DNA of 64,000 nucleotides from Colius striatus. Its lineage: Eukaryota > Chordata > Aves > Coliiformes > Coliidae. Positions 38,901-51,333 of the stretch are shown here, one piece after another. A program made the translations under genes and the position numbers. The stretch covers positions 29,367,031-29,431,030 of the forward strand of contig NC_084790.1 in the NCBI RefSeq assembly GCF_028858725.1, given 5' to 3'. Numbering within the stretch: the stretch's first letter is position 1; each line of letters opens with the position of its first letter. A model generated the notes under the pieces. It did not search any database. It saw only the letters and a program-made list of their open reading frames with translations, and was not told the DNA's origin.

Positions 38901-41900
38901 TTGTTACCTGATGCAGCGAGATGTTATGTGCTTTTATTATGTTATCTCGAAACATCAGCTTTAAAATCACAGAGATTTAAATATTATATGTATATGTATA
39001 GTTTTTTATTTATAGGTAAGACTATCCAGTCTAATATCAAATAGCTTTAGACAATAAAATTTATACTAATTGTCCTCACAACTCATGCCCAAGCTCCACC
39101 AGCACTTCAAGAAGCATATCTATAAAGCATCTAAGTCTGTCCTACTCATCATATGTAATTACAGCATTAAGTATATTACCATCACATTATTTTCTTAGAA
39201 GTGTCCAGACTAATGACACTTGATCTGCTACTCTTACTTTATTTTTTAATGTGTTTCTTAATTTACAATAGCTTCCATTCCATTACCCTCAAAGACTTCA
39301 AAGAGAAATGAGACTGATTCAAGTAAAAACATTTCTAGAATTTTGCACCTTCTACTATTTTCTGCCAAGTCAGAGTAAGATTTCCTTTGTGAAACCCTCC
39401 CTATGTTGTGCAGTCACACACATTTGCATCTCTCAAGCTAGCATCAATCTTCTGTTTGGTTAACTGTGAAACAGACTGCATCTTTCATAAAGATCTCACC
39501 TCACCAAAGATGATTGTCATTGCCAAAAGCTACTGATATTTCAGCTTCTCAAAGAAGCCACACTTCTTGTTCCTCTATTTTCTTGTTAAAATTAAATTAG
39601 CTAGGCCTAAAGCATTAATGACGCTGGTCACGTCTCACAATAACAGTATCTTTTATTAGAGATCTTATTTTACATATCCCCATAAGATATAAAACTGTTG
39701 AAGAGAAAATATCAAAAACCTTCAGTTGAAATCAGTTTGTTTCAGACAATGTGAGCAAACCAAAGACATTTAAGATAAAGGAATGCAAAAAAAATCAGAA
39801 CACATACAACTGTGGTATTGAAAAGAATCATGTTTTAAATCATGTCTTACGTTGCATTAAAATCACATTGGAGGGTAAGGATGCTTGGTTCTCTCAACCA
39901 ACAGTTATAAACCCAGCAGCTATAAAAACAGGAAAAAAAAGATTAAATTAGATGGCCAACACACAGAAAAAAACCCATTAATTAATTTGAATATCCAATA
40001 TAAAAAAATACAGAGCAAGAATTCACTAAGAGTTGTTGGGAAAAGAAACTCAAAGCCATCAACAGCCACATTCTGAACCAACTGAAGCAAAATTTATTAT
40101 TAGACTTTGACAAGTTTTGATTTAATTAAGAATTTCAGGAAAAGATCCCAAATTGAAGACTCTTCTGTTGTTATACAAAACATGAAAAAAAAAAAGCTAC
40201 GGAGATTAAACCTGCTGGTTAAGGAAGATTCAGGCATCATAACACTATAGTTGATGATAAATGAATAGACAGAATGCTATAGGAAAAGTCTTTTGGAAGC
40301 AATTAGAACAGGCAAAATACTTTAAAACATTATTGCATCAAAGTCTACTTTTCTGCCCAACAAAACTGAAATAGTACTTTGAAAGCTCTCTTGCACAGAA
40401 CACATAAAGGTCTCTGAAGCATTTTAATTTTGAAGATGTAACAAAATAAATGTTATGAGAAGTTTCTCCTGGCAAGTCTACCAAGCTTTAAGTTCAAAAA
40501 AAAAACCAGTATTTTCATATACTACAGCTAAGAAAAGTTACAGTACATGTTTATTGCATGAAAACATCCATTTATTTGATCCATCTGATTTTTTCCTTTG
40601 TTATTAGTGGTTCTCATATTCTCGATATATCTTGCACCAGATCCTACAAAGTATTCCATTAATTACAAAACATACAGTTTGAATTAAGTTGAATTAAGCA
40701 AGGAAATCTACACAATCTATCTCAACAAGAAATCCAACTTGTGACAACGCATCAAATCAAAGTTTTGCTTTCAAGATAGCCCATAGCTACATTACATGAT
40801 TTGATACACAATGATGAAATTAAATACAGTAGGCAATACTAGAGTTAAAAATAGCACATCTTTTTACCAGTTATGATGACTTTTCATGCATTAGTATTAA
40901 AGATAAACAATGACGGATGGAAAAGTAAAGCATAAGCAAGAGATAGAATAAAGAGTTACGAAGACTAAGAAATTGGATCATATTCAAGTGCATGTTTATA
41001 TATATTAGCTGTAAACAGCTGCTCTACTTACGGAAATATTTTTCACACTTGAATGGCTTCAGCATTAAATATGAATTACTTACTATGTGAAAACAAATCA
41101 AAAAGTAAGACAGCATTCTTCAGTAATATGAACACTGGTAATGTGAGGTTGCAAATTTGAAAAATGTTATTTAAAATATAGGCACATGATTCTGAATTAA
41201 CAGGTCACCAGAGTCTGTGACATGCAAGCACATGTTTTGATGAGTTTGTAAACTATGTCTTGCTTACTATCAACTCTCTGCAGCAAGTTGCTATTTCCTT
41301 GAAAGCAGATGAATTTAGGTTTTGCAGTAATTCTTCTTTTTGTCTGTTTTATGTTGTGACATCATTTTAATACATTCAAATAGTCATAATGTTCAGAATA
41401 AGACAGCACAAACTTGGTGCAGGAGGACATAGATCAGAGTATGGCCAGCATTGTCGGACAGGAGATACACAGCTTAGGTATTATATAAACTACTTTTCCC
41501 CCAGAAACATTAACATAGACACCAAAATTGTAACAAGACATATAAAAAAATAAGGCACATTTATCTTGATATGATAATCTTGAAATAGAAAACTCATTTG
41601 AGTGAACATCAGTATCTAAATGAGTTTTATAAAAATCTTGTATTCATAATTATGACATTTCTCATCATACATGATAATGGAATAATTGCACGTATCCCAG
41701 TGTGTCAAGTAACAAAATTGGCGTTTTATTAAACATTTCCATTGCAAAATTATTTTGTAGGGTCATGTTTTCCTATTTACACAACTCAGATGAATGGCAG
41801 AAGTATTAACATCTACCATCACATATCACAAGTAATGCAGGCTTCGTTTTACCACAATTAATAATCCCCTTTATGTTGAATACATTGAAATTAATTGTGG

Positions 41901-41972
41901 AATAAATTGACATTATTGTCATTTATATAAATGACTGTAAATATTTGGACATTAGCTAGTACACAAGACTAT

Positions 41973-42432
41973 TTTATTCCATTTTATTTCCAAGCTGCAT
42001 CAGGACTTTCTACACTGAATTATTTTTAAATAAATTCATCAAGGATCAGAAAAAAAGGCTGTTTAAAATCTAATGTCCTCTTTATGAAAGTTAAAACACC
42101 AGAAACATCATCAGTTAGTATTTAACCTGAGATTTAATCTGTTGAGAGTTTAACAACCTTAGAAACTTCTTTACTTGTTGCATTAACTTATACTGATGTT
42201 GCCATTTTATGAAAAAAAAACACACACCAAAACAAGCAAAAAAAAAACCCAACCAAAAAAAGTTGCTTGCAACATGGCTTTTCACTGTGTTGGTAAAAAA
42301 AAAATATAGAATGCATGTTTTTCTCACATTTTCCAGAAGCTGGAATAATTATAATGTGCTTCTTATTGCACGTGAAACTTATGAGATACCATTGCCAATT
42401 CCTCTTCTCTATCTGAGTATTAAAGCCAGATT
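41973..42432 (-). other. MAN2A1: MAN2A1 3'UTR (proximal, inferred)
   Basis: The 3'UTR must begin directly after the stop codon at 42433-42435. The first AATAAA signals on the minus strand are two in tandem at 41988-41983 and 41978-41973, about 445-460 nt after the stop. A third lies at 41730-41725. I placed the boundary at the first pair. The real cleavage site could be further downstream, and transcript data are needed to settle it. T-runs on the minus strand at about 42210-42255 and 42294-42303 lie inside it. Confidence 0.45.
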
Positions 42433-42585
42433 TCATCTTAGCCGAATCCGGAATGTATTTATCTCCATAGAACTCATATTTATTTCACTTATATTTCTGG
42501 CATCTGGAGGTGAATGCAGCAAAGATAAAGATGTGGGTGTAAGACTTTCCACTCTGAATTTGTTAAACAGTTTATGCATCTTTAT
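42433..42585 (-). CDS. MAN2A1: MAN2A1 last coding exon (C-terminus and stop)
   Basis: Read on the minus strand, the acceptor (ttttttttgtccag) precedes 50 codons and a TGA stop. The exon starts in phase 0 after the lysine that ends the upstream exon. The sequence matches the end of vertebrate alpha-mannosidase II as I know it, with 'ESLTPTSLSLLHSPP', then 'NISEIN' and the terminal 'MEINTFRIRLR'. Two N-glycosylation sequons (NIS, NMS) are present. This is the last beta-strand region of the C-terminal glycoside hydrolase 38 domain, which faces the Golgi lumen. No frameshift or early stop is present, so the gene is intact here. Confidence 0.95.
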   Translation of the reverse strand: MKMHKLFNKFRVESLTPTSLSLLHSPPDARNISEINMSSMEINTFRIRLR

Positions 42586-42660
42586 CTGGACAAAAAAAAA
42601 AAAAAGGGAGAAAAAAAGAAATTAGGACATACAGTATATACCTTATAATTGACTTTAAAC

Positions 42661-42728
42661 TCATAGAATCACAGAATGGTAGGGGTTGGAAGGGACCTTT
42701 AGAGATCATCTAGTCCAACCCTGGTCCA
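42661..42728 (-). mobile_element. CR1 3'-end fragment in the last MAN2A1 intron
   Basis: The + strand reads tcatagaatcacagaatgg and then ttggaagggaccttt and agagatcatctagtccaaccc, the reverse complement of the CR1 tail. Only about 68 bp remain. It lies 75 bp upstream of the last exon's acceptor and in sense orientation relative to MAN2A1. Confidence 0.9.
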
Positions 42729-43501
42729 AATTATGCATCTCCTTACAAGCGCCAGCACAGCAATTCTTAAACAAAAGATTATGAATATTTTTAAGTACTT
42801 TGGCTCAAATGCTATGCACTAAATTAGAGTGGCAAAGTTTATCCATCATACTTTGAAGCAAGTAAGTTAAATCAAGATATTAAAAATCTGATCAGAAAAA
42901 ACTGGATTAAAACTACTCTTGTTTCTAAACAACATAGTCCCAAAGCTATTTCAAAATTTGATTACAAAACTGCTAGATTCATAACCATTTAGTCCATCTG
43001 TAACCCTGAAAACAAAGTTGGACAATTTCTATTTATCTATAACATCAATTCTATGACAATTGCAAAACATTGATATTTGCAATGGCATAGGTAATGTGAA
43101 CATGCGTAGACAAAGGACGTGCTGTAACAAGCAACAATTTTCAAAGTTATAGTCACTTGTGTATATATTAATAATACTCTAAACATACATTTCAGAATAT
43201 GCAATTTTAATCTTTTTAATAGTAAAGTTTAAAAACACTGTAAAAACACTGGCCTGTGTTATATAAAAACAATATTTATAGGAAGTTGAGATTAAAACCA
43301 ATATAGAAGTTTATTAGTTGATGCTTACATGGTCATTTCTACACACCAGCAGATCCCCATCCTTTAACAAATGGAAAGCTGCTTTCAAGATAATTTTTTT
43401 TATCCTGACAACTCTTAAGAAATAAGTACCTATAATTTAAGTTAAATATCAGTATTTCTGCAATATTTTTAAGGTAAGCTACCCAAAGGATATTAGTATA
43501 C

Positions 43502-43612
43502 CTTTCCCTGAGTAGTGGAACAGAGCAGACCAAGGTCTCTGTTTGAAAATCTACAGTCAAATCCTTTTCTGTGAAGAATCAGAGCAGCTTCATCAGATGG
43601 CTCAACATCTAC
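43502..43612 (-). CDS. MAN2A1: MAN2A1 penultimate coding exon
   Basis: This exon is 111 bp, 37 codons in phase 0 at both ends. Its acceptor (atttgtag) is just above 43612 and its donor GTATAC just below 43502. It encodes the '[13 protein letters not shown]' motif characteristic of Golgi alpha-mannosidase II, followed by '[10 protein letters not shown]'. The two cysteines might form a disulphide, which is inference. The intron to the last exon is 916 bp. Confidence 0.95.
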
Positions 43613-46600
43613 CTACAAATATGAAAAATAAAAAGTTACTTAGAAAGTAGCAGAGACAGAAAGACACATTTTAAGACTTTATAAAATTATCATTACCTTA
43701 TACTGATAGAGCCACTTACGCCTTAAATAATCTTCAGCCAAGACTGAACAGTCATGTTTCTTTTACTGTTTATAAGACTAAGTATAGAAAGAACTACACA
43801 GCAAAGAGAGTTTAGATATATAAAGTTCTGCAGAATATAAATCTAAGTGGTTAATCAAGGAGTTCAAAGCTCAATAAATGCACATATAAAGACTGAGAAT
43901 TTAAGTGTAGCTATCACTGTTTCATTAACTGACTTCCAGAAACATTATTATGCAAAATGAAAACCAAACTACAAATCACATGCTAATTACAAAAGCCAGT
44001 TTTAAATACCCATTGTGACTACATTCCATCGAGCTTCAACTTGGCAAGACAGCTCTCAAAATCTAACTCATCTTTAGGTGTACAGGAAAATAGGCACCAA
44101 AATACAAATGTTAAATAAATTTTACCTTTACAGATAAGGCATATAGTGCACTTGAGCCTCAAAAGGCATCAAAGAGTAATCCACAATATCAACTTCCTAG
44201 ATTGGACCAAATCTGCAATATCACTTAAGACAAATGGTCACAAGCACAGCATATAAATGCCTCAAATCAGAGTCCTGTTTTTTTAATATGTACTTCAGAA
44301 AAAAAAGTCACGGCCTAATACTGGCTGGGATACTTCAATTTACGCAGAAACTTTTTTTTTTCCTTTTACACTAAGATATAGAAAACCAGTCTTGTACAGC
44401 AAGAGCAACATAAAAAACAATTCTTCACATTACAGATGAATGTGCATGCAAGCCATCTTCACACCACACAAGTGGTGTGCCAAGGTGCCCTTCAATGCCA
44501 CAAGCTGGTTGCTGTATAGTTATTTTCTATGGTGCATTACTTGATTTCTTTTTTGCTGTTGTTTTACATTCTTCAGCACTTCATCTTATTACACATACAA
44601 TAAGGTCATAAAAATGATGGTTCTACCCAGAGTCATGACAGTTATTTTTCTCTAATTTATTTCTGATTTACTTGATTTGATACTGGTGCTTTTTTTTTTC
44701 CCCCAAAAGTCTGTGTCCTGAGTTAGGTGCAATGCTGGTACTTCAGTATCTATTGCACTGGAGAAACCTATGTCAGCAAGTATTAGGCACTTTGTCATGC
44801 TTCAGCTCTTGAAGGTGCAAGAAATGAGAGAGGTCTTAACCTAACAGGCTTCAGATCCAAACCAATTTTCTCTTAATAAAGGAGATCTTGGAACAGCATG
44901 AATCAGCTTCTTTGACACCAAGCAAGATACAGCTTCATAGTATGACAAATTCATAGAATTAAGTACTCGTTCAGACAATGAAAAATGATAAACTGATAAT
45001 GTTAGTATTTCCTAAGTAACTTTCTCAATTAAAATAGTAAAAATTTACTCAGCAGTATTTGGATCTGAAATGAGATAATCTGCAGTAAAGCATTTAAAAA
45101 TGTAAAAACTTTTCATAGTTTACAAATCATGCACAAAACTCAGCTGGAGAACACTTCTATGAACATTAGCTTAGAACATACTAAATTCAAGTTTTTAATT
45201 AATAAATGGTATCCACAATTGGCATAGTCAAATAAGTTTGCAGTATTTAGTATCACTGATGGTTGAAAAAGTTCACATCATGTTCATTGGAATAGTAGTA
45301 CCATTTTCCACATTAAATAAGGTAATAATAATGATGTGGCAAAATTATTTTCTGTCACCAACTATGAAATACGTGACCTGGTTTTAACTGCCACTGATGT
45401 GACAGTGTTACACTTAAAAGTAGATATTCTTATGCACACAAACTAATTCCATCTGCCTAAACATCAGATAAGAGAAATATTAAAATTCATAATGCAACAG
45501 ACTGACTTTCCATGGGGTAAACTGATGTTAAAAATGACAAATCAGTAAATTTCTCTATTACAGTTGAATTATCTTGTAGTTATCTGCGTAACGAATGTAT
45601 GAATTTCAAATAATGGCATGAATATTTAATATTTTGAGTTCTAAAAATTAAATATTATCTTAATTAAGATTAAAAAGATTTTAAACAGGAAAGGAATAAA
45701 CAAATAATGACACCTTCAGAAAAAAAGTGTTTTGCTATGTACCAATATTCAACCTTTTAGGATTTTATTAGGGACATAGCATTCATATCTAATAAATTAA
45801 GCTGTTTTAACCTATTATCAAAGCAGATATAAGACTAAGTTGCCACAGCTTCTTCATCTACTTTAGTTTACCTTTTCTTATATCATCTCTAGGTAAATTA
45901 GATTAAGTGTATGCAAGCCTAAGGAATGTCTAAGCAAGGATGAATCTAATTTACATCAAATAACACATTCTAAAAATTACCATGGTAACTGCACGAAAAA
46001 CTGTAACAAAATTCTCAATACTCAACAACCAACAGGGTCCTTAATCTTGTAAAACTTGACAGTATTGTTATATGACAAGAATTCCCTAACTATAATACTA
46101 TCAAATCTCTGACTGCCTTTCTTGAAAAGGCTGCCAAAGTTTGATTTGATTTTGATTTCTGAAATATAAAATACGGTTCTCACATCAGGCATCCTGAAGA
46201 AAAAAATTGTTGCTAGGCTTTATCATAAGCAGCATCCCAGGGCAATGCTGCTAACATTTTATGAGAAAGAAAAACACTTTTAATCTGATTACTGTAAGCT
46301 AACAGAAATGCATTGAAAGTTAATCAACATTACAAAACTATGTATTTAGTATAAAAGGACAAACATATTCAGTTTTAAAATCTTGAGGCCCAGTTTATCT
46401 ATAGTAGACAAATCTGTGTAAAGCAATTTAAAAACTGGAGCTTTATTAATTTTTTTTTTTCAATTTCCTATTACTAAGGTACTGGACTCTTCCATGATGT
46501 GATCACGTTTCTTACAACCACAGCAATATTATTTCTAATGAGAGGAGAGTTAAAAGGGAAACCAGGAATTCCCTTATGTTTTTTTCTCATATATGCTATA

Positions 46601-47023
46601 ATTCCTTTTTACGCATTCTGATTTCTACTTTAAATGTTAGTAATTTTTTTTTTTATTTGATACTCTTTTATGTGAAATTGTAATTTGAAAATGAACTTCA
46701 GCAGGTAAAGTAATGGAGAAGTAGCCTACATTTCCAGAAAAGGGCATTATACCTATTAGACAGAATGATGATACATGTCATTCAAATACTTGGGAGATAA
46801 CAGAAAGGAAACAGACTTAAAAAGGCTTCTTTTGGTATGCAAGAAAATATTTTCAAGGCGTAGCATCATTTCTGCTGTAGGAAAAACCTGTTCTCCAACA
46901 ATAGTGCTCCTATCCTATGACTACTGATAACTTTCACTTTGAAGTGCACAGAGTAATGCTGCAAGCTCCAGAGCTGTCAATCAAATAATCCTTGAAATAC
47001 ATAGCTGTGGACAGGGAAGAGAT
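43613..47023. other. MAN2A1 intron sequence, no embedded gene
   Basis: AT-rich intron between the exons at 49593-49787 and 43502-43612. It contains a perfect small hairpin at 44460-44479 and T-runs. I recognise nothing else. Confidence 0.6.
44460..44479. repeat. Perfect 8-bp-stem hairpin
   Basis: CACACCAC - ACAA - GTGGTGTG, inside an intron of MAN2A1. GC-rich relative to its surroundings. Confidence 0.8.
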
Positions 47024-47024
47024 T

Positions 47025-48167
47025 GTAGCCTTAAACTCCCTTATACTAATGGGATACTAGGGTCCACATAGCTGTAGTGGGCTTGCTAGCCAGGAGGCTA
47101 CAGGTGTGGCTTCTTTAAAAAGCTACTAGAAGCTTCCCTTGTATCTCATTGGGCCAGAGGCAGCTAGCTTTAAGATGGACTTGCTGCTGATCAAGGCTAA
47201 GCTTTGTAATGGAGGTAACGCATCTATGATTAACATATTGGAGAAGGAGAAGAAGTTGCTGTGCAGGTGCAAAAACTGCAGCAGTAGCAGAAGGGAGTGA
47301 GAATGTGAGAATAACATTTTCACAGACACCAAGGTCAGTGAAGAAGGAGATGAGGAGGTGCTTCAGCTGTCAGAGTAGAGATTCCCCTGCAGCCTATGGT
47401 GCAGCAGCCCATGCTGAGGCCCTGACCCTGCAGCCATGGAGGCAATGAGGAAGAGATCCAACTACAGCCGAGGGATGACCCCATGTCAAAGAGCGTGGAC
47501 GCCCAAGGGAGGCTCTGACCCTGTGGGACTCCTGTGCTGGAACAGGCTCCTGGCAGGACCTGTGGGCACATGGACAGAGAGGAGCCCATACTGGAGCAGG
47601 CTTGCTGTCAGGACTTGTGATCCTGTAGGCGGACACACACTGCAGCAGTCTGTTCCTGAAGGACTGTTTTCCCCATGAAGCAGTTTGTGAAGAACTGCAG
47701 CTCACAGGAAGGACTCAAGTTAGAGAAGTTCAAAGAAGATTATCTCCATGGTAGGGATCCCATGCTGGAGCAGGGAAATGGTGAAGAGTCTTCCCCCCTG
47801 AGAGGAAGGTGCAGCAGAAACCACCTGTGATGAACTGACCATAACTCCCATTCCCATTCCCCATCCCCCTGTGCCACTGAGAGGGGGGAGGTAGTAACTC
47901 GGGAAGAAGGGAGGGGTAGGGGGAGGTGTTTTAAGATTGAGTTTGCATTTCTCATTTCCCTACTCTTGATTGTTAATAAATCAAACCAATTCTCCCAAGT
48001 TGAGTCTGTCTTGTCCATGATAGTGACTACAGAGTGATTTCCCTGCCCTTATCTTCCTCCATGAGCCTTTTGTTGCATTTTCTCTCCCCTATCCAGTTTA
48101 GGATGGGAAGTGGTAGAGCATCTTTGGTAGACATCTAGTATCCAGCCAGGGTTAAACTACCGTGACA
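47025..48167 (+). mobile_element. Solo LTR of an avian ERV, related to the LTRs at 0.4 and 3.7 kb
   Basis: The 3' part is diagnostic: AATAAATC near 47975, then 'caagttgagtctgtcttgtcc', 'tccctgcccttatct', and a right end of GGGTTAAACTACCGTGACA at 48167. The same blocks occur in order in the LTRs at 440-1486 and 3708-4738, but with different terminal repeats, so this is a sister subfamily. The left end is uncertain: TTGTAGCCTTAAACTCCC near 47024 is a weak inverted match to the right end. No primer site follows it, so I call it solo. It lies antisense within a MAN2A1 intron. Its open frames (47335-47705) are LTR artefacts. Confidence 0.72.
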
Positions 48168-49540
48168 GCCCAGATAATCATAGAATTCACCTATGAATAG
48201 TAACATTGAACTCAAAAAAGCAAACACAGGACCAGCCTTCCATTTCACAGGTTTCATGGCCACATGATAGAAACAAGAAGAGGAAGTCTAAGCCTCAGAA
48301 ACAGAGAGGAGACATGTTCATGAAGATCTATCCCAGAAATTGCCGTGAAGAAGCAAATAGGTGTTGCTTAGCCCACTGAAGTAAACTGAAAGCATATTTG
48401 GTAAAATGTGGAACATACACTTCACCTGGAGATTTAATTCAATATGAAGTTTCCTCACAACCCTTCAGAGGCATAAGACTTGCAGAATCAGAGTTATCTA
48501 ACTTTGAAATTCAAAATAAGAAACCATCACAGCTGAAGAAGTGTATGAGACTAAACTACTAACAGAGAAAGTGTAAGTTAACTAATTGTAATAAGGTTAA
48601 GACTAAAAATTAAGAACGATGATAAAACAGTATCTAATAGCAAGTTTTGCAGATATTTTGAATATAATCTGAGGTTGCTCTAGATAAGCAGTTTTACCTC
48701 AGCCACCACAGAGACTCTAAGAGACAAGGAATAACTGTAGTATGGCAGAATTAAAGAGATTTCATCTACGGTAACAGCATTGGTGAGTGATACTGTAAAT
48801 ACAGCATAAAGTTAATATACCCACATTTTAAAAGGTATTTGAAAACTGAAAAGAATTTATAGAAGAACTGGTGAAAGACGAATGCACACAGAGTTCTACT
48901 TCTATAGATTATAAAACAGAAAATTGAAATACAGTGGTTAGAATTGTGTAAGTTCCTTAGGAAGGGGAAAAAATACTGAGTACAGAACAGGGCTTTGTTC
49001 GATTTTACTTTTTTGTGCTTTTTTTTGTGTAAATCTGAGAATAGTTTCGAAGTAATAAAGGATTGGAAACCGATGTCAGGACAATTAAAATAGGTCTTGT
49101 ATTTAAACATAAAAATATTTTAACAATTTATTCCTATGGATGTTAAGAAGTGATAGATTTTCTTTAATTCTTCCAAGTGGAACCAGATGGGTTTACAACT
49201 ATATGCTTTATTAAAAACACAAATTACTGTGCTCAGAATAAAGCCTACTGTGATAAACACAACTCATCTTAATACAGAAGGCAGCAAAGCATATGAACTT
49301 TTGTGCTCTTTAATTTTGAGAATTCCTTGAAATGTGTCCCCTCCTGAGACAGAACACTGCTCTATACATATTACTATGTTGTGAAAACACAATACCTGTA
49401 TTTTACATTACTCAAACAGACACAAGTCTCTAGTTCTTGCTACTTTAACAAAAATGAGTCATTAAGCTGCATTTGATCATATTATATAAGCCTCTCATTG
49501 AATTGTATTTATTAGGCTGTATTAATAAGCTATATGGTAT
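48168..49540. other. MAN2A1 intron sequence, nothing recognised
   Basis: AT-rich intron between the LTR and the next exon. A 114-codon minus-strand open frame (49110-48766) shows no domain and lies in low-complexity sequence. Confidence 0.55.
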
Positions 49541-49580
49541 GTTTGCTAATGAAAACAGTGGTTTGCTACTGAAAACAGTG
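49541..49580. repeat. 20-bp tandem duplication beside a splice donor
   Basis: GTTTGCTAATGAAAACAGTG (49541-49560) is repeated as GTTTGCTACTGAAAACAGTG (49561-49580), with one difference. The start of a third copy (GTTTGA) runs into the splice donor at 49591-49592. On the transcribed strand the repeats begin 12 nt downstream of the exon. Confidence 0.85.
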
Positions 49581-49592
49581 GTTTGACCTTAC

Positions 49593-49787
49593 CTTTGATT
49601 GGATTGACCTCAGATTGACTATATGCATGTCACAGGGCATGGATGACACAAGTGGAGAAAAAGTACTCAGCATTTCTGGGACATCTGAATCTGCATATGT
49701 TGTCATTGGAATTACAGGATGATTTAAGTAAGAAGATGTCATATGGCTAAGAAGTGAGGGAAAACTGACTGATTCCTTTTCTTCATT
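49593..49787 (-). CDS. MAN2A1: MAN2A1 internal coding exon (third from the end)
   Basis: This exon is 195 bp, 65 codons in phase 0. Its acceptor (tattttgtag) is above 49787 and its donor GTAAGG below 49593. It encodes 'SVSFPSLLSHMTSSYLNHP' followed by a variable middle and 'VSSMPCDMHIVNLRSIQSK'. The 'NHPVIPM' wording matches MAN2A1 better than its paralogue MAN2A2, and this decides the gene name. The variable middle (about residues 30-48 of the exon) is where the family diverges most. The upstream intron is 10,130 bp and carries the retroviral relic. Confidence 0.95.
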
Positions 49788-50998
49788 CTACAAAATACAA
49801 GAGAAAATATATGCAAAATCATTTTAATATTTAATATGTCTTAATTTTTAAACCCATTTACTTAATATATAATTCCATTAGTAGAAAATTTTCATTGATA
49901 GACTGTACATGTCATTATTTTTGAAAACTTGTGATCATTCACTAATTCTATTCTATTACAAAGTACATCTCCTGCTTTTACAAGTCATTAGTACATCTTT
50001 CAAAATAAACATTACACGACAACTCACTTTACATTCATCTTCAGTCTTCTGTTAGTCCTTGATGTGTAAACGATGTAGTTTAGAGAAAGAAACCAGCTAC
50101 TACTTTAGCAAGTTGCTTCTGTCCATTCAGAATCCACTTGAATGTGGACAGACAGCTAGTCTTTTACAGGCTTCCTTTTCTGCATAAATTTTCTGTCCCG
50201 AGTTTCTTTCTTACTTTCTTCAGATCCACCTCATATCCTACATCGTTCTGTCTTTTCAATCTAACTTCTTAGAACTGTTTGCTGGAAGAAATTGTAACTA
50301 GCATCTTTGTCTGCAGTGCAAAAGATTTCTTTCACCAGTTTTATTTCAACATCACATCAGAAGGAGTAGAAGGGACCCTCTCCCGAGATTTTACAGGTTT
50401 TGTACTTGAGTTTTATATTTACAGTGCTTTTATGTGTCTGTAAAAGCTATGTTGCAAACCTAAGTCCTACATATTCACAATATCTAGTTAAAGCTCCACA
50501 GAAGCCAGAAGAGAAATAAAGGTACTTTCAAAAGACAGTCTCTGTTTCAGAAAGGGAGATTAAGATAGGGGTGAAAACTTCCTTCTATACTTTATTCCTT
50601 CTCTACTATTCTACTATTCTATCTACTCTATTCCTTCTATACTTTAAACAGCTAGTATTTAGTGAAAACTTTGCAGAAAGTTTAGTTAAAACATAGAATC
50701 TTAAGCACTGGTATATTAAATTTGTATTTTATGATAAAGACATGGAAATAAAACACAAATGGAAGATCCTTAAAGAAAAGGGAAGAAACATTTATCAGGT
50801 TATAATGGACAAGAAGAACAGTAATCCCTGTTTTGGGGTGTTTACACATGTATGCATACTTATTTATATCTCTTGCAGTTGCATTAAATACAATGCATTA
50901 AATGCTTTAATTGCCTGATGGGGCAAGGCAATCTGAGTTCTAGTTATATGAATTTAATGCACAATCAAGACCAGAGTCAGAGTCATGGTTAAAGTAGT
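49788..50998. other. MAN2A1 intron sequence, nothing recognised
   Basis: AT-rich intron. A short imperfect tandem (ctattctactattctat and neighbours, about 50580-50640) is present. No gene or repeat family is recognised. Confidence 0.55.
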
Positions 50999-51216
50999 TG
51001 CTGTCACATAGCGCAGACAGCAGGCCACTTTCTGCTCCTTCAAGGTCGGGCTGTTTTCAGCTAACGAGCTAACAACTCAAGGTGGAAAACAACTTCAGGG
51101 GAAAACAAGATGGGAAAATGTGAGGGAGCTTGCTTATCGCAGAAACCGCAAGTAGGATGAACATAAGAATGTAAGCTATTAGCTGCTGTTGCTGAGCTAG
51201 CTTTGAAGCTGCTGTG

Positions 51217-51223
51217 TATATAA
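51217..51223 (+). promoter_or_regulatory. LTR TATA box
   Basis: TATATAA in TGTGTATATAAGTTAG. Transcription would be expected to start about 25-30 nt downstream, at roughly 51245-51252. Confidence 0.7.
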
Positions 51224-51239
51224 GTTAGAGCCTGCTCTC

Positions 51240-51245
51240 AATAAA
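51240..51245 (+). terminator. LTR polyadenylation signal AATAAA
   Basis: AATAAA lies only 16 nt after the TATA box. The signal is therefore at or before the likely start site, which implies a very short R region, as in some betaretroviruses. Confidence 0.65.
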
Positions 51246-51333
51246 GAAGATTTCTGCCATCACTCACATTGAGTAGGACTGATTTCTTCCCACTCAGCTG
51301 AGAATCGGACCCTGGGTTGATCGCCGTATGAAG

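Larger units (their letters stand above)
24951..41972. other. Seventeen kb of gene-poor DNA downstream of MAN2A1
   Basis: No coding exon or RNA gene is supportable. It contains small tandem duplications (28646-28681, 29621-29675), an AT-rich palindromic stretch (about 32918-32966), a (GTT)n run at about 37560-37580 and A-runs at about 35777-35802. A possible CR1 tail remnant sits near 37818-37850 (gaatcctagaatcacaaagg) but is too short to call. Part of 40-42 kb may be MAN2A1 3'UTR or downstream flank. Confidence 0.45.

Noticed and set aside
42209..42625. 138-codon plus-strand open frame
   Set aside because: It is antisense to the MAN2A1 last exon and 3'UTR. The minus strand carries the conserved protein with correct splice sites.
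47335..47705. Overlapping open frames on both strands, as genes
   Set aside because: They lie inside an LTR whose GC-rich middle lacks stops in several frames. No domain is present.
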